DNA of 13,449 nt from positions 1-13,449 of the forward strand of contig JAIFNE010000210.1 of assembly GCA_020047875.1 (NCBI GenBank), given 5' to 3'. This document shows positions 1 to 7,933 of this stretch, piece after piece. This stretch comes from Hydrogenophaga sp. (GTDB lineage: Bacteria > Pseudomonadota > Gammaproteobacteria > Burkholderiales > Burkholderiaceae_C). The stretch's first letter is position 1. The number at the start of each line of letters is the position of its first letter. A program made the position numbers and the translations under genes. Below the pieces are notes generated by a model. That model was not told where the DNA came from. It worked only from the letters and a program-made list of their open reading frames with translations, and searched no databases.

Positions 1-701
1 GGGGTGCCTGCCGGGGTCTGGGCGGTGAGCCGGTAGCCGGCACCGCGCACCGTCTCGACCATGCTTGCGGCTTCGCCCAACGATTCCCTCAAACGCTTCA
101 CATGCACATCCACAGTCCGCTCCTCGATGAAGACATGGTCGCCCCATATCTTGTCGAGCAGCGTACCACGGGTGTGCACGCGCTCAGCGTGTTTCATGAG
201 GTAGTGCAAGAGTTTGAACTCGGTCGGCCCCACCTTCAATTCGTTGCCCCGAAAGCCCACCCGGTAGGTGGCTGCGTCCAGTGTGAGCAGACCCACCTGC
301 ACCGAGTCGTTGACGATCTCGGGCGCGCGTCGGCGCAGTACCGCGCGGATGCGAGCCAGCAGTTCCTGGGTGGAGAACGGCTTGGTGATGTAGTCGTCTG
401 CTCCGGCATCAAGCCCCTGCACCTTGTCGGACTCGTCGCTGCGCGCGGTCAGCATGAGGATGGGCACTGCCTTGGTTCGCTCGTGCTTGCGCCATTTGCG
501 CGCCAGCGAAGCGCCGCTTTCGCCGGGCAACATCCAGTCGAGGAGGATCACATCGGGTAACACTGCGTCCACCTCGCGCTGGGCAGCAGCACCGTCAAAC
601 ACCACGATGGGCGCGAAGCCGTTGTGCCGCAGATTGACCGCAATCAGCTCGGCAATGTCGGGCTCGTCCTCCACCACGAGAACGCGGGGCAGCTTTCTCA
701 T
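1..701 (-). CDS. phoB: Phosphate regulon response regulator PhoB (C-terminal end off window)
   Basis: This is the OmpR/PhoB-type DNA-binding response regulator that is phosphorylated when phosphate is scarce and activates Pho-box promoters. I translated 233 residues from the ATG at 701; no stop is reached before the window edge, but the family is about 230 residues long, so almost the whole protein is present. The receiver domain shows E11/D12, the phospho-acceptor D55 in LLDWMLPG, T85 in MLTARSDE and K107 in DDYITKPFS. The C-terminal winged helix is recognisable from VGPTEFKLLHYLM, the recognition-helix stretch RTVDVHVKRLRE and the final hairpin VRGAGYRL. The start codon overlaps the phoU stop as ATGA, suggesting translational coupling. 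A sensor kinase gene phoR would be expected just beyond the left edge, but that is inference. Confidence 0.95.
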   Translation of the reverse strand, partial: MRKLPRVLVVEDEPDIAELIAVNLRHNGFAPIVVFDGAAAQREVDAVLPDVILLDWMLPGESGASLARKWRKHERTKAVPILMLTARSDESDKVQGLDAGADDYITKPFSTQELLARIRAVLRRRAPEIVNDSVQVGLLTLDAATYRVGFRGNELKVGPTEFKLLHYLMKHAERVHTRGTLLDKIWGDHVFIEERTVDVHVKRLRESLGEAASMVETVRGAGYRLTAQTPAGT

Positions 702-1399
702 CCGGCTGCCGACTCCACTTTTTCCATGGGGCTGTGGCGCACGTCCTCGCCCTTGACGATAAAGATGATCTGCTCGGCAATGTTCTTGGCGTGGTCACCC
801 ACCCGCTCGATCGACTTGGCGAGGAACATCAGGTCGAGACTGGCAGAGATGGTGCGCGGGTCTTCCATCATGTAGGTGATGAGCTTGCGCATGAATCCGT
901 TGTATTCGTCATCGATCTGGTCGTCCGACTTGATGATGGACACCGCCATGGAGGTGTCCAGACGCGCGAAGGCGTCAAGCGTCTGGCGCAACATGCCGGC
1001 AGCCAGATCGGCCGCCACGCGCAGCTCCGAGCTCGGCAAGTTGCGCGGCGATCCGCTGTCAATAATCGACTTCACCATGCGCGCCATGCGCGCCACTTCG
1101 TCGCCTGCGCGCTCCAGGTTTTGCGTGGCACGAGAAATAGCCATCAGAAAACGCAAATCGCGCGCGGTAGGCTGACGCCGGCCGATGGTGGAAATGATGG
1201 CCTGATCGATCAGAACCTCGAACTGGTTGATGCGGGCTTCGTTTTCCAGCACCTGATCGGCCGCCTCGCGGCTCATGTGCACCATCGAATAGACGGCCTG
1301 ATGCAGCTGCGATTCGACCAAACCGCCCATCTCCAGCACGCTGCTGGAGATGGTGTTGAGTTCAGCGTCGAACTGACTCGAGATGTGTTTGTCGGACAT
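698..1399 (-). CDS. phoU: Phosphate signalling protein PhoU
   Basis: PhoU is a cytoplasmic helical protein that links the Pst transporter to the PhoR sensor and keeps the Pho regulon off when phosphate is plentiful. I chose the ATG at 1399 (MSDKHISSQFDAEL), giving 233 residues. A longer in-frame extension upstream would run into pstB and does not look like PhoU. Two three-helix PhoU repeats are visible, with acidic metal-binding type motifs such as ERAGDEVARMAR in the first half and ERVGDHAKNIAEQ in the second. The pstB stop lies one base before the start, with an AGGAAGG ribosome binding sequence inside the end of pstB. The stop codon overlaps the phoB ATG. The protein appears complete and undamaged. 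Confidence 0.96.
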   Translation of the reverse strand: MSDKHISSQFDAELNTISSSVLEMGGLVESQLHQAVYSMVHMSREAADQVLENEARINQFEVLIDQAIISTIGRRQPTARDLRFLMAISRATQNLERAGDEVARMARMVKSIIDSGSPRNLPSSELRVAADLAAGMLRQTLDAFARLDTSMAVSIIKSDDQIDDEYNGFMRKLITYMMEDPRTISASLDLMFLAKSIERVGDHAKNIAEQIIFIVKGEDVRHSPMEKVESAAG

Positions 1400-1400
1400 G

Positions 1401-2177
1401 TCAACCAAACCTTCCTGTGATGTAGTCTTCTGTGGCGGTCTTGCTGGGCTTGAAAAATATCTGCTCAGTGGCGCCAAATTCGATGAGTTCACCCAGGTAC
1501 ATGTAGGCGGTGAAATCGCTGCAACGCGCTGCCTGCTGCATGTTGTGGGTGACGATGGCAATCGTGTAGTCCTGCTTCAACTCGTGCACCAGCTCTTCGA
1601 CCTTGCCGGTGGAGATCGGGTCGAGCGCCGAGGTGGGTTCGTCGAGCAGCAACACCGAAGGCTTCACCGCCACGCTGCGCGCGATGCACAGGCGCTGTTG
1701 CTGGCCACCAGAAAGGCTCATGCCGTTCTGACCCAGCTTGTCCTTGACCTCGTTCCACAAAGCCGCCTTGGACAGCGCCCATTCCACGCGGTCGTCCATT
1801 TCCCCCTTGCTCAGGTTCTCGTACAGCTTCACCCCGAAGGCGATGTTGTCGTAGATCGTCATGGGAAAGGGCGTGGGCTTCTGGAACACCATGCCGATGC
1901 GGGCGCGCAAGAGGTTCAGATCCTGCTTGGGGTCCAGAATATTCTGGCCGTAGAAGTTGATCTCGCCTTCGGCGCGCTGCCCGGGGTACAGGCTGTACAT
2001 GCGGTTGAGGGTCCGCAACAGGGTCGATTTGCCGCAGCCAGACGGGCCAATGAAGGCGGTGACCTTGCGCTCTGCAATGTTCATGTTGACATCTTTGAGG
2101 CCCTGGAACTTGCCGTAAAAAAAATTCAGGTTTCGCACTTCCAGTGCGCTCTTTAGCTCGGTTGCGGTGGCTGTCAT
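1401..2177 (-). CDS. pstB: Phosphate ABC transporter ATP-binding protein PstB
   Basis: PstB is the ATPase subunit of the high-affinity phosphate importer; it works as a dimer on the inner face of the membrane with PstC and PstA. The 258-residue protein has a complete set of ABC motifs: Walker A GPSGCGKST (44-52), Q-loop Q99 in GMVFQKPTPFPM, signature LSGGQQQR (155-162), Walker B VLLLDEP with catalytic E180, and H-loop H211 in IVTHNMQQA. The length matches the family (about 257 in E. coli). The ATG at 2177 lies 30 bp after pstA, and the stop is one base before the phoU start, so the three are co-transcribed. No anomaly is seen. Confidence 0.97.
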   Translation of the reverse strand: MTATATELKSALEVRNLNFFYGKFQGLKDVNMNIAERKVTAFIGPSGCGKSTLLRTLNRMYSLYPGQRAEGEINFYGQNILDPKQDLNLLRARIGMVFQKPTPFPMTIYDNIAFGVKLYENLSKGEMDDRVEWALSKAALWNEVKDKLGQNGMSLSGGQQQRLCIARSVAVKPSVLLLDEPTSALDPISTGKVEELVHELKQDYTIAIVTHNMQQAARCSDFTAYMYLGELIEFGATEQIFFKPSKTATEDYITGRFG

Positions 2178-2207
2178 GGTGTGTTCCAGATTCGTTGGAG
2201 TGGGTGC

Positions 2208-3024
2208 TCAGGCGCGGACTTTGTCGCGGAAGAAAACGCGGGCCAGGATGTTGAGCGCCAGCACGGTCAGCGTGATCAACAGGGCGCCGCCCCAGGCCAG
2301 GTTGACCCAGTTGTCGTAAGGGCTCATGGCAAACTGGAAGATCACGACCGGCAGGTTGGCCATGGGACCGCCCATGTCGGAGCTGAAGAACTGGTTGTTC
2401 AGCGCGGTGAACAGCAGCGGCGCTGTTTCGCCGCTGATGCGGGCAACCGCCAGCAGCAAGCCGGTGACCACACCGCTCTTGGCAGCGCGCAGGCTTACCA
2501 GCGTGGCCACCTTCCAGCGCGGCGCACCCAGCGCAAACGCGGCTTCACGCAGGCTGCCAGGCACCAGGCGCAGCATGTTTTCGGTGGTGCGCATGACCAC
2601 CGGCACCGCAATCAGCGACAGCGCCAAGCTGCCGGCATAGCCCGAAAAGTTGCCCACCGTGGCCACCGCGATCGCATACACGAACAGACCGAGCACGATG
2701 GAAGGCGGTCTTGCTGGAGTCGCCGTATTCCGTGAGGTAGACGCCGGCAAGGATGCCGATCGGCGTGGACACCAGCACCGCCAGGCCCACGATCATCAGG
2801 CTGCCGACGATGGCGTTTCGCAAGCCACCGCCTTCGGAGCCGGGCGCTGGCGTGTCTTTGGTGAACAGGCTGAGTTCCAGGGCAGCGAAGCCGTTGGTAA
2901 ACAGCACGAACAGGATGGACAGCAGCGCAATGAGGCCGAGCGTCATCGCGGTCATGGACAGCGTGAGGCCCACCAGATTGGTGCGGCGTCTGCGAGTGTA
3001 GAGGGGGGTTTCGGCCATGTTCAT
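2208..3024 (-). pseudogene. pstA: Phosphate ABC transporter permease PstA, frameshifted by a short internal deletion
   Basis: PstA is one of the two membrane permease subunits of the phosphate importer. The N-terminal part reads from the ATG at 3024 (MNMAETPLYTRRRRTN, preceded by AGGA seven bases away) through transmembrane segments and GILAGVYLTEYGDSSKTA, then loses the PstA frame near 2705. PstA resumes in another frame at PPSIVLGLFVYAIAVATVGNFSGYAGSLALS and continues through the permease loop EAAFALGAPRWKVATLVSLR to KVRA at 2208. PstA homologues normally have about a dozen residues (an RFVNDILLSA-like stretch) between these two pieces. They are absent, so roughly 32-35 bases seem to be missing, not one base. 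Both flanks are well conserved. The sequence cannot show whether this is a true mutation or an assembly collapse; I favour the latter. Confidence 0.85.
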
Positions 3025-3066
3025 CAGAAGATCCTGGTGTAGAAGGGCTGCAATGCGCGGGCCGGC

Positions 3067-4025
3067 TTAGGTGCCCTTGGCCCGCTCGGCGCGCAAGATC
3101 AGCAGCTTGGCGGCTGACAACACCACAAACGTAATCAGAAACAGCACAAAGGCCAGCGCGCCAAGGTCGATGCGATTGAAGTACCCGGCGAGAACAGCGA
3201 GGTGGGCATGCGGTTGGCGTTGCCGATGACAAACGTCACGGCCATGGTTTCACCCAGCGCCCGACCCAGGCCCAGCATGATCCCGCCGATCACGCCCTTT
3301 TGCGTGTAGGGCAACACCACCCGGCCAACCACCTCCCAGGTGGTGCAACCCAGGCCATAGGCCGATTCGCGCAGGATGGGCGGCGTGATCTCGAACACAT
3401 CACGCATCACGGCGGCGATGAACGGCAACACCATGAAGGCCAAAATGAAACCAGCAGCCATGATGCCGAGGCCGTTGGTGGCACCACCAAACAACCAGCC
3501 CACCAGGGGCATGCCGCCGAGCACGGCTTGCAGCGGCACCTGAAGGAAGTCAGCGTACAGCGGCGCGAACACGAACAAACCAAACATGCCATAAATGATC
3601 GAAGGCACGGCCGCCAGCAACTCAATGGCGGTACCGAGCGGGCGCCGAAGCCAGACTGGGCAGGTTTCTGTGAGAAAAATCGCAATGCCGAAAGCCAGGG
3701 GCACCGCCAGCAGCAGCGCAATACCGGCACTGACTACTGTGCCGGTAATGGAAATCGCTGCGCCAAATTCTTCATTGATGACATCCCATTCCACATACCA
3801 GAGGAAATGGGCGCCAAACTTGGCGAACGTGGGCCAAGCGTTGATGAACAGGGAAACGATGATTCCAACCAGCGCAAACAAAACCAGCAGGGAAAACGAC
3901 TGCGTCACCCGATGGAAAAGCACGTCCTGGAAACGCTGTCGCTTGGCCACAGCCACCATGCTTGGGCTCGGGAGCTCGTTGGGAATGGATTTTTTGGATG
4001 AGGTCATGGTCGCAGAGATGGACAT
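3067..4025 (-). pseudogene. pstC: Phosphate ABC transporter permease PstC, frameshifted near its C-terminus
   Basis: PstC is the partner permease of PstA. I prefer the ATG at 4025 (MSISATMTSSKK), preceded by AAGGG at a usable distance; the upstream in-frame ATG at 4076 lies inside a stem-loop. The frame is good through several hydrophobic membrane segments, ELLAAVPSIIYGMFGLFVF, the permease loop ESAYGLGCTTWEVVGRVVLPY and GRALGETMAVTFVIGNANRMPTS. After GTSIASTLA (about 3165) it degenerates. The last membrane helix is found in another frame as LGALAFVLFLITFVVLSAAKLLILRAERAKGT, ending at TAA 3069-3067. Homologues carry roughly 18-20 further residues (an NEF-containing stretch) at the junction, so about 55-58 bases appear to be missing. 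The gene sits 42 bp upstream of pstA. Confidence 0.85.
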
Positions 4026-4073
4026 GGAGTCGCCCTTGAATGGTGGCACAGGACGCTCAGGCCCCTGCGCTCG

Positions 4074-4106
4074 CACCGCCGATCCGCGATGGGGCGGACG
4101 GCGGTG
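4074..4106 (-). other. Strong stem-loop between pstS and pstC
   Basis: In the 108-bp gap between pstS and pstC, CACCGCCG (4074-4081) plus TCCGC (4083-4087) pair with GCGGA (4094-4098) plus CGGCGGTG (4099-4106). This gives a 13-bp GC-rich stem with one bulged base (4082) and a 6-base loop. No T-run follows in the transcript direction, so it is not a typical intrinsic terminator. It more likely protects the 3' end of pstS mRNA or slows polymerase, allowing more PstS than PstCAB. The pairing is seen directly; the role is inference. Confidence 0.6.
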
Positions 4107-4133
4107 GAAGGCATCAGCGTATCGGGCTTGCCG

Positions 4134-5168
4134 TTACTTGATGTTGATCTGCGTGAAAACGCGCTCGCGGATCTGCTTGGTCAACACGTCAGGCAGGGGC
4201 ACGTAGTCCAGCTCGAGCGCCATCTGCTTGCCGTTCTTGAAGGCCCAGTCGAAAAACTTGAGCACCTCAGCCGATTGCGCCTTGTCGGCGGGCTCTTTGT
4301 ACATCAGGATGAACGAAGCCGTGGTCACCGGGTAAGCGTTGGCGCCGGGCTGGTTCACGATGGACAGGCCCATGCCTGGCACGCTGAACCAGTCGGCACC
4401 GGCGGCGGCAGCGCCGAAGGTGTCGTCACCTGGCATCACGAACTTGCCATCGCGGTTTTGCAGGGCCATCACCGCAATGTCGTTCTTCTTGGCGTATGCG
4501 TATTCCACATAGCCCAGCGAACCCCGGGTACGGCTCACATTGGCGGCCACGCCTTCGTTGCCCTTGCCACCCACCGAGGTGGGCGCTGGCCACTTCACGG
4601 CAGCGCCGCGGCCCACGGTGTCCAGCCACTCTTTGCTGACGGTGGACAGGTAGTCGGTCCAGTTGAAGGTGGTACCCGAGCCGTCAGCGCGGTGCACGAT
4701 GGTGATGGCTATGTTGGGCAGGTTCTTGCCCGGGTTCAATGCGGCCAGCTTGGGGTCGTTCCAGCGGCTGATCTTGCCCATGAACATTTCGGCCAGCACC
4801 GGGCCGGTCACGCGCAGCTCGCCCTTGCCGAAGCCCTCAAGGTTGAACACAGGAACCGTGCCACCGATGATGGCGGGGAACTGGACCATGCCGTCACGAT
4901 CGAGCTCTTCGCCCTTGACCGGCGCGTCCGTCGCACCGAAGGCCACGGTCTTGGCACGAATCTGGCGGATACCGCCGGAAGAACCGATCGACTGGTAGTT
5001 CAGTCCAATGCCGGTTTCTTTTTTGTAGGCCTCAGCCCACTTGGCGTAAATCGGGAAGGGGAAGGTGGCGCCAGCGCCAGTAATGTCTGCAGCCAGCGCA
5101 TTGCCAGCGGCCAGCGTAGCGAACGCGGCAGCAGCCACGGTCTTGAGAAGTGTGCGTTTGGTGATCAT
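4134..5168 (-). CDS. pstS: Periplasmic phosphate-binding protein PstS
   Basis: PstS captures inorganic phosphate in the periplasm and hands it to PstC/PstA. The 344-residue protein begins with a Sec signal peptide (MITKRTLLK, a hydrophobic alanine-rich core, likely cleavage after NALA at residue 26). The mature part starts with the hallmark DITGAGATFPFPIYAKW. Phosphate-contacting motifs are present: SSGGIRQI, FGATDAPV, HRADGSGTTFNWTDYL and the GNEGVAANV segment. The C-terminus ends in LDYVPLPDVLTKQIRE as in homologues. It is the first gene of the operon, with a canonical Pho box upstream. Only a weak purine-rich ribosome binding sequence is seen before the ATG at 5168. The gene is complete and undamaged, unlike its two permease partners. 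Confidence 0.97.
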   Translation of the reverse strand: MITKRTLLKTVAAAAFATLAAGNALAADITGAGATFPFPIYAKWAEAYKKETGIGLNYQSIGSSGGIRQIRAKTVAFGATDAPVKGEELDRDGMVQFPAIIGGTVPVFNLEGFGKGELRVTGPVLAEMFMGKISRWNDPKLAALNPGKNLPNIAITIVHRADGSGTTFNWTDYLSTVSKEWLDTVGRGAAVKWPAPTSVGGKGNEGVAANVSRTRGSLGYVEYAYAKKNDIAVMALQNRDGKFVMPGDDTFGAAAAGADWFSVPGMGLSIVNQPGANAYPVTTASFILMYKEPADKAQSAEVLKFFDWAFKNGKQMALELDYVPLPDVLTKQIRERVFTQINIK

Positions 5169-5206
5169 CAGATTTCTCGCGTTAGGTGAAAAAGCTCACC
5201 GATGCA

Positions 5207-5240
5207 AATGTAGGCAGCCTGTGTGACAGCTTTGTGACAG
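5207..5240 (-). promoter_or_regulatory. Pho box and -10 element of the pst operon
   Basis: On the minus strand two identical 7-mers, CTGTCAC and CTGTCAC, are separated by four bases (AAAG), occupying 5240-5223; this is the classical PhoB-binding layout with 11-bp periodicity. Exactly 10 bp downstream lies TACATT (5212-5207), a plausible -10, as in E. coli Pho promoters where the second repeat replaces the -35. Transcription would start near 5200, about 30 bases before the pstS ATG. The outer repeat is also part of a 17-bp inverted repeat, TTTGTGAC-A-GTCACAAA, at 5231-5247. Confidence 0.88.
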
Positions 5241-5254
5241 TCACAAATGCCGAG

Positions 5255-5905
5255 CTACCCACAGCCGCCTCGGGCTACCGGGTTTTGTCGGGTGGGACCA
5301 CAGACCAACCTTGAAATCAGCTGCGCCATCGCCTCCACATCCTCCGCAAACATCTGGCCCCGCTCGGCCAGCAACAGGCGGCCGTCTCGCCCCCGCAACA
5401 GGGTGATGGGCAGGCCTTTGGGTTTGGGGAAGGTCTTGCGCCACACGGCGGTGGTCCAGGCTGCGGGAAAGGTGTAGCCCTTGGCTGCCAGGTAGGCCCG
5501 GGCATCCTGCGCCTGGCGGTCCACCGACAAAGCCAGCATCTGCAGACCCCGACCCCGCTGAGACCGCCACAGCTGCTCCATGCTGGGGCTTTGCAGCGCG
5601 CAAAACGGGCAGGTGCTGGACCACCAGTACACCAGCAGCGGCTGGCCGGCGCTGGCAGCGGGCTCGTACACGCTGCCGTCCAGCCGCTCGATGCGAGGCA
5701 AGGCCAGCGCCGACCCCAATGCGGGCATGGGCGGCGCCTGGGCTTCTTCGGCCGCGGCAGAAACCGGCTGGGCCGGCAACACGCCGGGCAAGGACCCGAG
5801 CAGGCCAGCGGCACCCGTGCCCAGCATCCAGCGGCGGCGCGACCAGCCGGCGGCGGCAGCAGTGCGCTCGTCGACCAGCGATGTGGCAAGGGATGGCGAA
5901 TGCAT
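5255..5905 (-). CDS. Tat-exported TlpA/ResA-like thioredoxin-fold protein
   Basis: This is a probable periplasmic thiol-disulfide oxidoreductase of the TlpA/ResA type. The 216-residue start at 5905 is chosen because TTGGAG lies about eight bases upstream and because the protein then begins with a twin-arginine signal: SRRRWMLG (22-29), a hydrophobic stretch and an AQPVSA-like cleavage region around residue 50. The thioredoxin fold follows, with LLVYWWSSTCPFCALQSP (active site C99-P-F-C102), LALSVDR, and the cis-proline P166 in KGLPITLL. A longer in-frame upstream extension has no recognisable domain and is rejected. The gene stops about 15 bp before the pstS Pho box and points the same way, so read-through into pst is possible. 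Its substrate is unknown, and a specific link to phosphate is not shown by the sequence. Confidence 0.85.
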   Translation of the reverse strand: MHSPSLATSLVDERTAAAAGWSRRRWMLGTGAAGLLGSLPGVLPAQPVSAAAEEAQAPPMPALGSALALPRIERLDGSVYEPAASAGQPLLVYWWSSTCPFCALQSPSMEQLWRSQRGRGLQMLALSVDRQAQDARAYLAAKGYTFPAAWTTAVWRKTFPKPKGLPITLLRGRDGRLLLAERGQMFAEDVEAMAQLISRLVCGPTRQNPVARGGCG

Positions 5906-6427
5906 GCCGGACTCCAAGAAAGTTGAACGACCGTGCGGACGGCGGAAGCGCTGGTACGGCTGCCCTGACACGGGGAACGGGCAACACGCGGCCCCGAGTG
6001 TGGGCGCGATCTCGCGGGCCTCGGGTGACTGATTTTGCTCAAGACCGCTGGGTGGCGCCATGCCAAAAGTGCCGAAAGCACCACGGTCATGCGTCACAAT
6101 CGGCCCGTCTCCACCCAACCGCCCGCGGCGTATGCGGCGCCTGGAGCCTGTCGGACTGGGCGTGACAAGCTGCTGAGAAGCCGACCCATGCGGTCCGTTT
6201 GCAGCCAACGCGCCCCGAGTCCAGCAGGCTTTCTGTGTGGTGTTTGATGCCGTGTGGAACACGAAACCGCGGGTTTGGGGTCATGGCGGGGTTGCAAGTT
6301 CGCTCGATGCCGCCCGGCATCAATGTGATGGGTGCCCTGCCCTAACCCAGCATCCGCCGTTTCTTCCCGAGTCATCAAGCGCCGAACAACACACCAGGGC
6401 GCCCAGACGTCACTGACGCACCAACCG
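5906..6427. other. Long intergenic region between the TlpA-like gene and ppx
   Basis: About 520 bp lie between the divergent starts of the TlpA-like gene and ppx. Open frames occur on both strands because the DNA is GC-rich, but none has a recognisable domain or a convincing ribosome binding site. A small perfect hairpin, GATGCC-GCCC-GGCATC, is at 6306-6321 with no T-run. I find no paired 11-bp Pho half-sites here. Promoters for both genes should lie in this stretch, but I cannot place them confidently. Confidence 0.5.
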
Positions 6428-7912
6428 ATGCAAAACGGAACCCTTCTTGCTGCTGTCGACCTCGGCTCCAACAGCTTTCGCCTGGAAATCGGTCGCTACC
6501 AGGGCGGCCACATAGAACGCATCGAGTACCTGAAGGAAACGGTTCGGCAGGGCGCGGGTCTGGACGAAAACAAGATGCTCACCGCCGCCGCCATGCAACG
6601 CGGCTGGGATTGCCTGGCGCGTTTTGCCGAGCGACTGCATGGTTTCAAAAAGCAGCAGGTGCGCGCAGTCGCCACCCAGACCCTGCGCGAAGCGAAGAAC
6701 CGCGACGAGTTCCTGCAGCGCGCCCAAAGCATTCTGGGTTTTCCGATCGAGGTGATCGCTGGCCAGGAAGAAGCTCGACTGATCTACCAGGGCGTGTCTC
6801 GTCTGCTGCCGCAGTCCGACGAAAAGCGACTGGTGGTCGACATCGGCGGGCGATCTACAGAAATGATTCTGGGCCAGGGCTACCAGGCGGGTGCCATGGA
6901 GTCGTACCGGCTTGGCAGCGTGGCCTGGTCGAGCAAGTACTTTGCGCAGGGCGATCTCACCGCCCAGGCATTCAAGACTGCCGAGGTCGCAGCCAAAGCG
7001 GTGCTGGACCAGGCACTGGACCGGTTTCCGCCGTCGCAATGGTCGGTGGCCTACGGCTCGTCGGGCACGGTGGGGGCGGTGGCCGAGGTGCTGAGCGCCA
7101 ACGGCTGGGCCACTGGCGTGATCACCCGATCGGGGCTGGACTGGCTGGTGGACCGCCTGATCAAGGCGCGTCATGTCGATCTGCTGCGCTTGGACGGCAT
7201 GAAAGACGACCGCCGGCCGGTGCTCGGTGGCGGCGTGGCGGTGTTGCACGCCATCTTTGATCTGTTCGACATTCAGCAGATGCTGCCCGCCCAGGGCGCG
7301 CTGCGCCAGGGCGCGCTGTACGACCTGATTGATCGCGATTCCGAAGGCGGCGACGTGCGAGAACGCACCGTGCGCTGGCTGGCGAGCCGGTTTTCCGCTG
7401 ACGAGGCGCAGGCGCAGCGGGTGAGCACGGTGGCCACCACCCTGTTTTCGCAGGTGGCAGCGGTCGACCCACTCAACGCGCGTTACTCACAGAAGCTGGC
7501 CTGGGCCGCGCGGCTGCACGAGATCGGCACCCACATTTCGCACGACCGCTCGTACCACCACGGCGCCTACATCCTCAGCAACGTGGATGCACCCGGCTTC
7601 TCGATTTACGAACTTCAGCGAATGAGCCAGTTGGTGCTCGGCCAGCGCGGCAAACTCAAGAAACTGGAAGCATCGCTGGGTGACGAGTTGTTTGCCAAAC
7701 AGATGCTGTGCCTGCGGCTGGCGGTGCTGCTGTGCCACGCGCGGCAGATGCCGGAGTTCGAATTGGTGCAACTGGGCTACCGTTCTGGCGCCTTCAAACT
7801 GACCACCAGCGCCGGCTGGGCGCGGCGGTTTCCGCAGTCGGCCTGGCTGATTGGCGAAGAGGTGCTGGCCTGGCAGAAAACAAGCTGGAAATTCAGCGCA
7901 GACATCCGTTGA
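6428..7912 (+). CDS. ppx: Exopolyphosphatase / Ppx-GppA family phosphatase
   Basis: Ppx removes terminal phosphates from polyphosphate; close relatives hydrolyse pppGpp. I choose the ATG at 6428 (MQNGTLLAAVDLGSNSFRLEIG), giving 494 residues. The longer in-frame start at 6332 adds a non-conserved leader. The actin-like ATPase fold shows the phosphate-1 loop AAVDLGSNSFRLEIG (8-22), RAVATQTLREAKNR, EVIAGQEEARLIYQG, the phosphate-2 loop VVDIGGRSTE with D138, and YGSSGTVGAVAEVL. The C-terminal HD-like helical domain has LHEIGTHISHDRSYHHGAYIL (364-383). An Arg stands where many homologues have Gly (DIGGGSTE); this may be usual in this lineage. Length fits Ppx (about 500) better than short GppA forms. 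No clear Pho box precedes it, and the Shine-Dalgarno is weak. Confidence 0.93.
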   Translation: MQNGTLLAAVDLGSNSFRLEIGRYQGGHIERIEYLKETVRQGAGLDENKMLTAAAMQRGWDCLARFAERLHGFKKQQVRAVATQTLREAKNRDEFLQRAQSILGFPIEVIAGQEEARLIYQGVSRLLPQSDEKRLVVDIGGRSTEMILGQGYQAGAMESYRLGSVAWSSKYFAQGDLTAQAFKTAEVAAKAVLDQALDRFPPSQWSVAYGSSGTVGAVAEVLSANGWATGVITRSGLDWLVDRLIKARHVDLLRLDGMKDDRRPVLGGGVAVLHAIFDLFDIQQMLPAQGALRQGALYDLIDRDSEGGDVRERTVRWLASRFSADEAQAQRVSTVATTLFSQVAAVDPLNARYSQKLAWAARLHEIGTHISHDRSYHHGAYILSNVDAPGFSIYELQRMSQLVLGQRGKLKKLEASLGDELFAKQMLCLRLAVLLCHARQMPEFELVQLGYRSGAFKLTTSAGWARRFPQSAWLIGEEVLAWQKTSWKFSADIR

Positions 7913-7933
7913 AACGCCGCGCTGACGCTGACG

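Noticed and set aside
2545..3232. Programmed ribosomal frameshifting in pstA and pstC
   Set aside because: No slippery heptamer was noticed at the breaks, and conserved residues are missing there, so a frameshift during translation would not give a normal protein.
5234..5246. CRP-like TGTGA/TCACA pair near the pst promoter
   Set aside because: The arms are separated by three bases, whereas CRP sites need six. The paired CTGTCAC repeats explain the site better as a Pho box.
6035..6247. Small open frame in the gap before ppx
   Set aside because: There is no ribosome binding sequence, no domain and a composition like the surrounding shadows.
6306..6321. Hairpin GATGCC-GCCC-GGCATC as a terminator
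   Set aside because: The stem is short, there is no T-run on either strand, and it lies between divergent genes where no terminator is needed.
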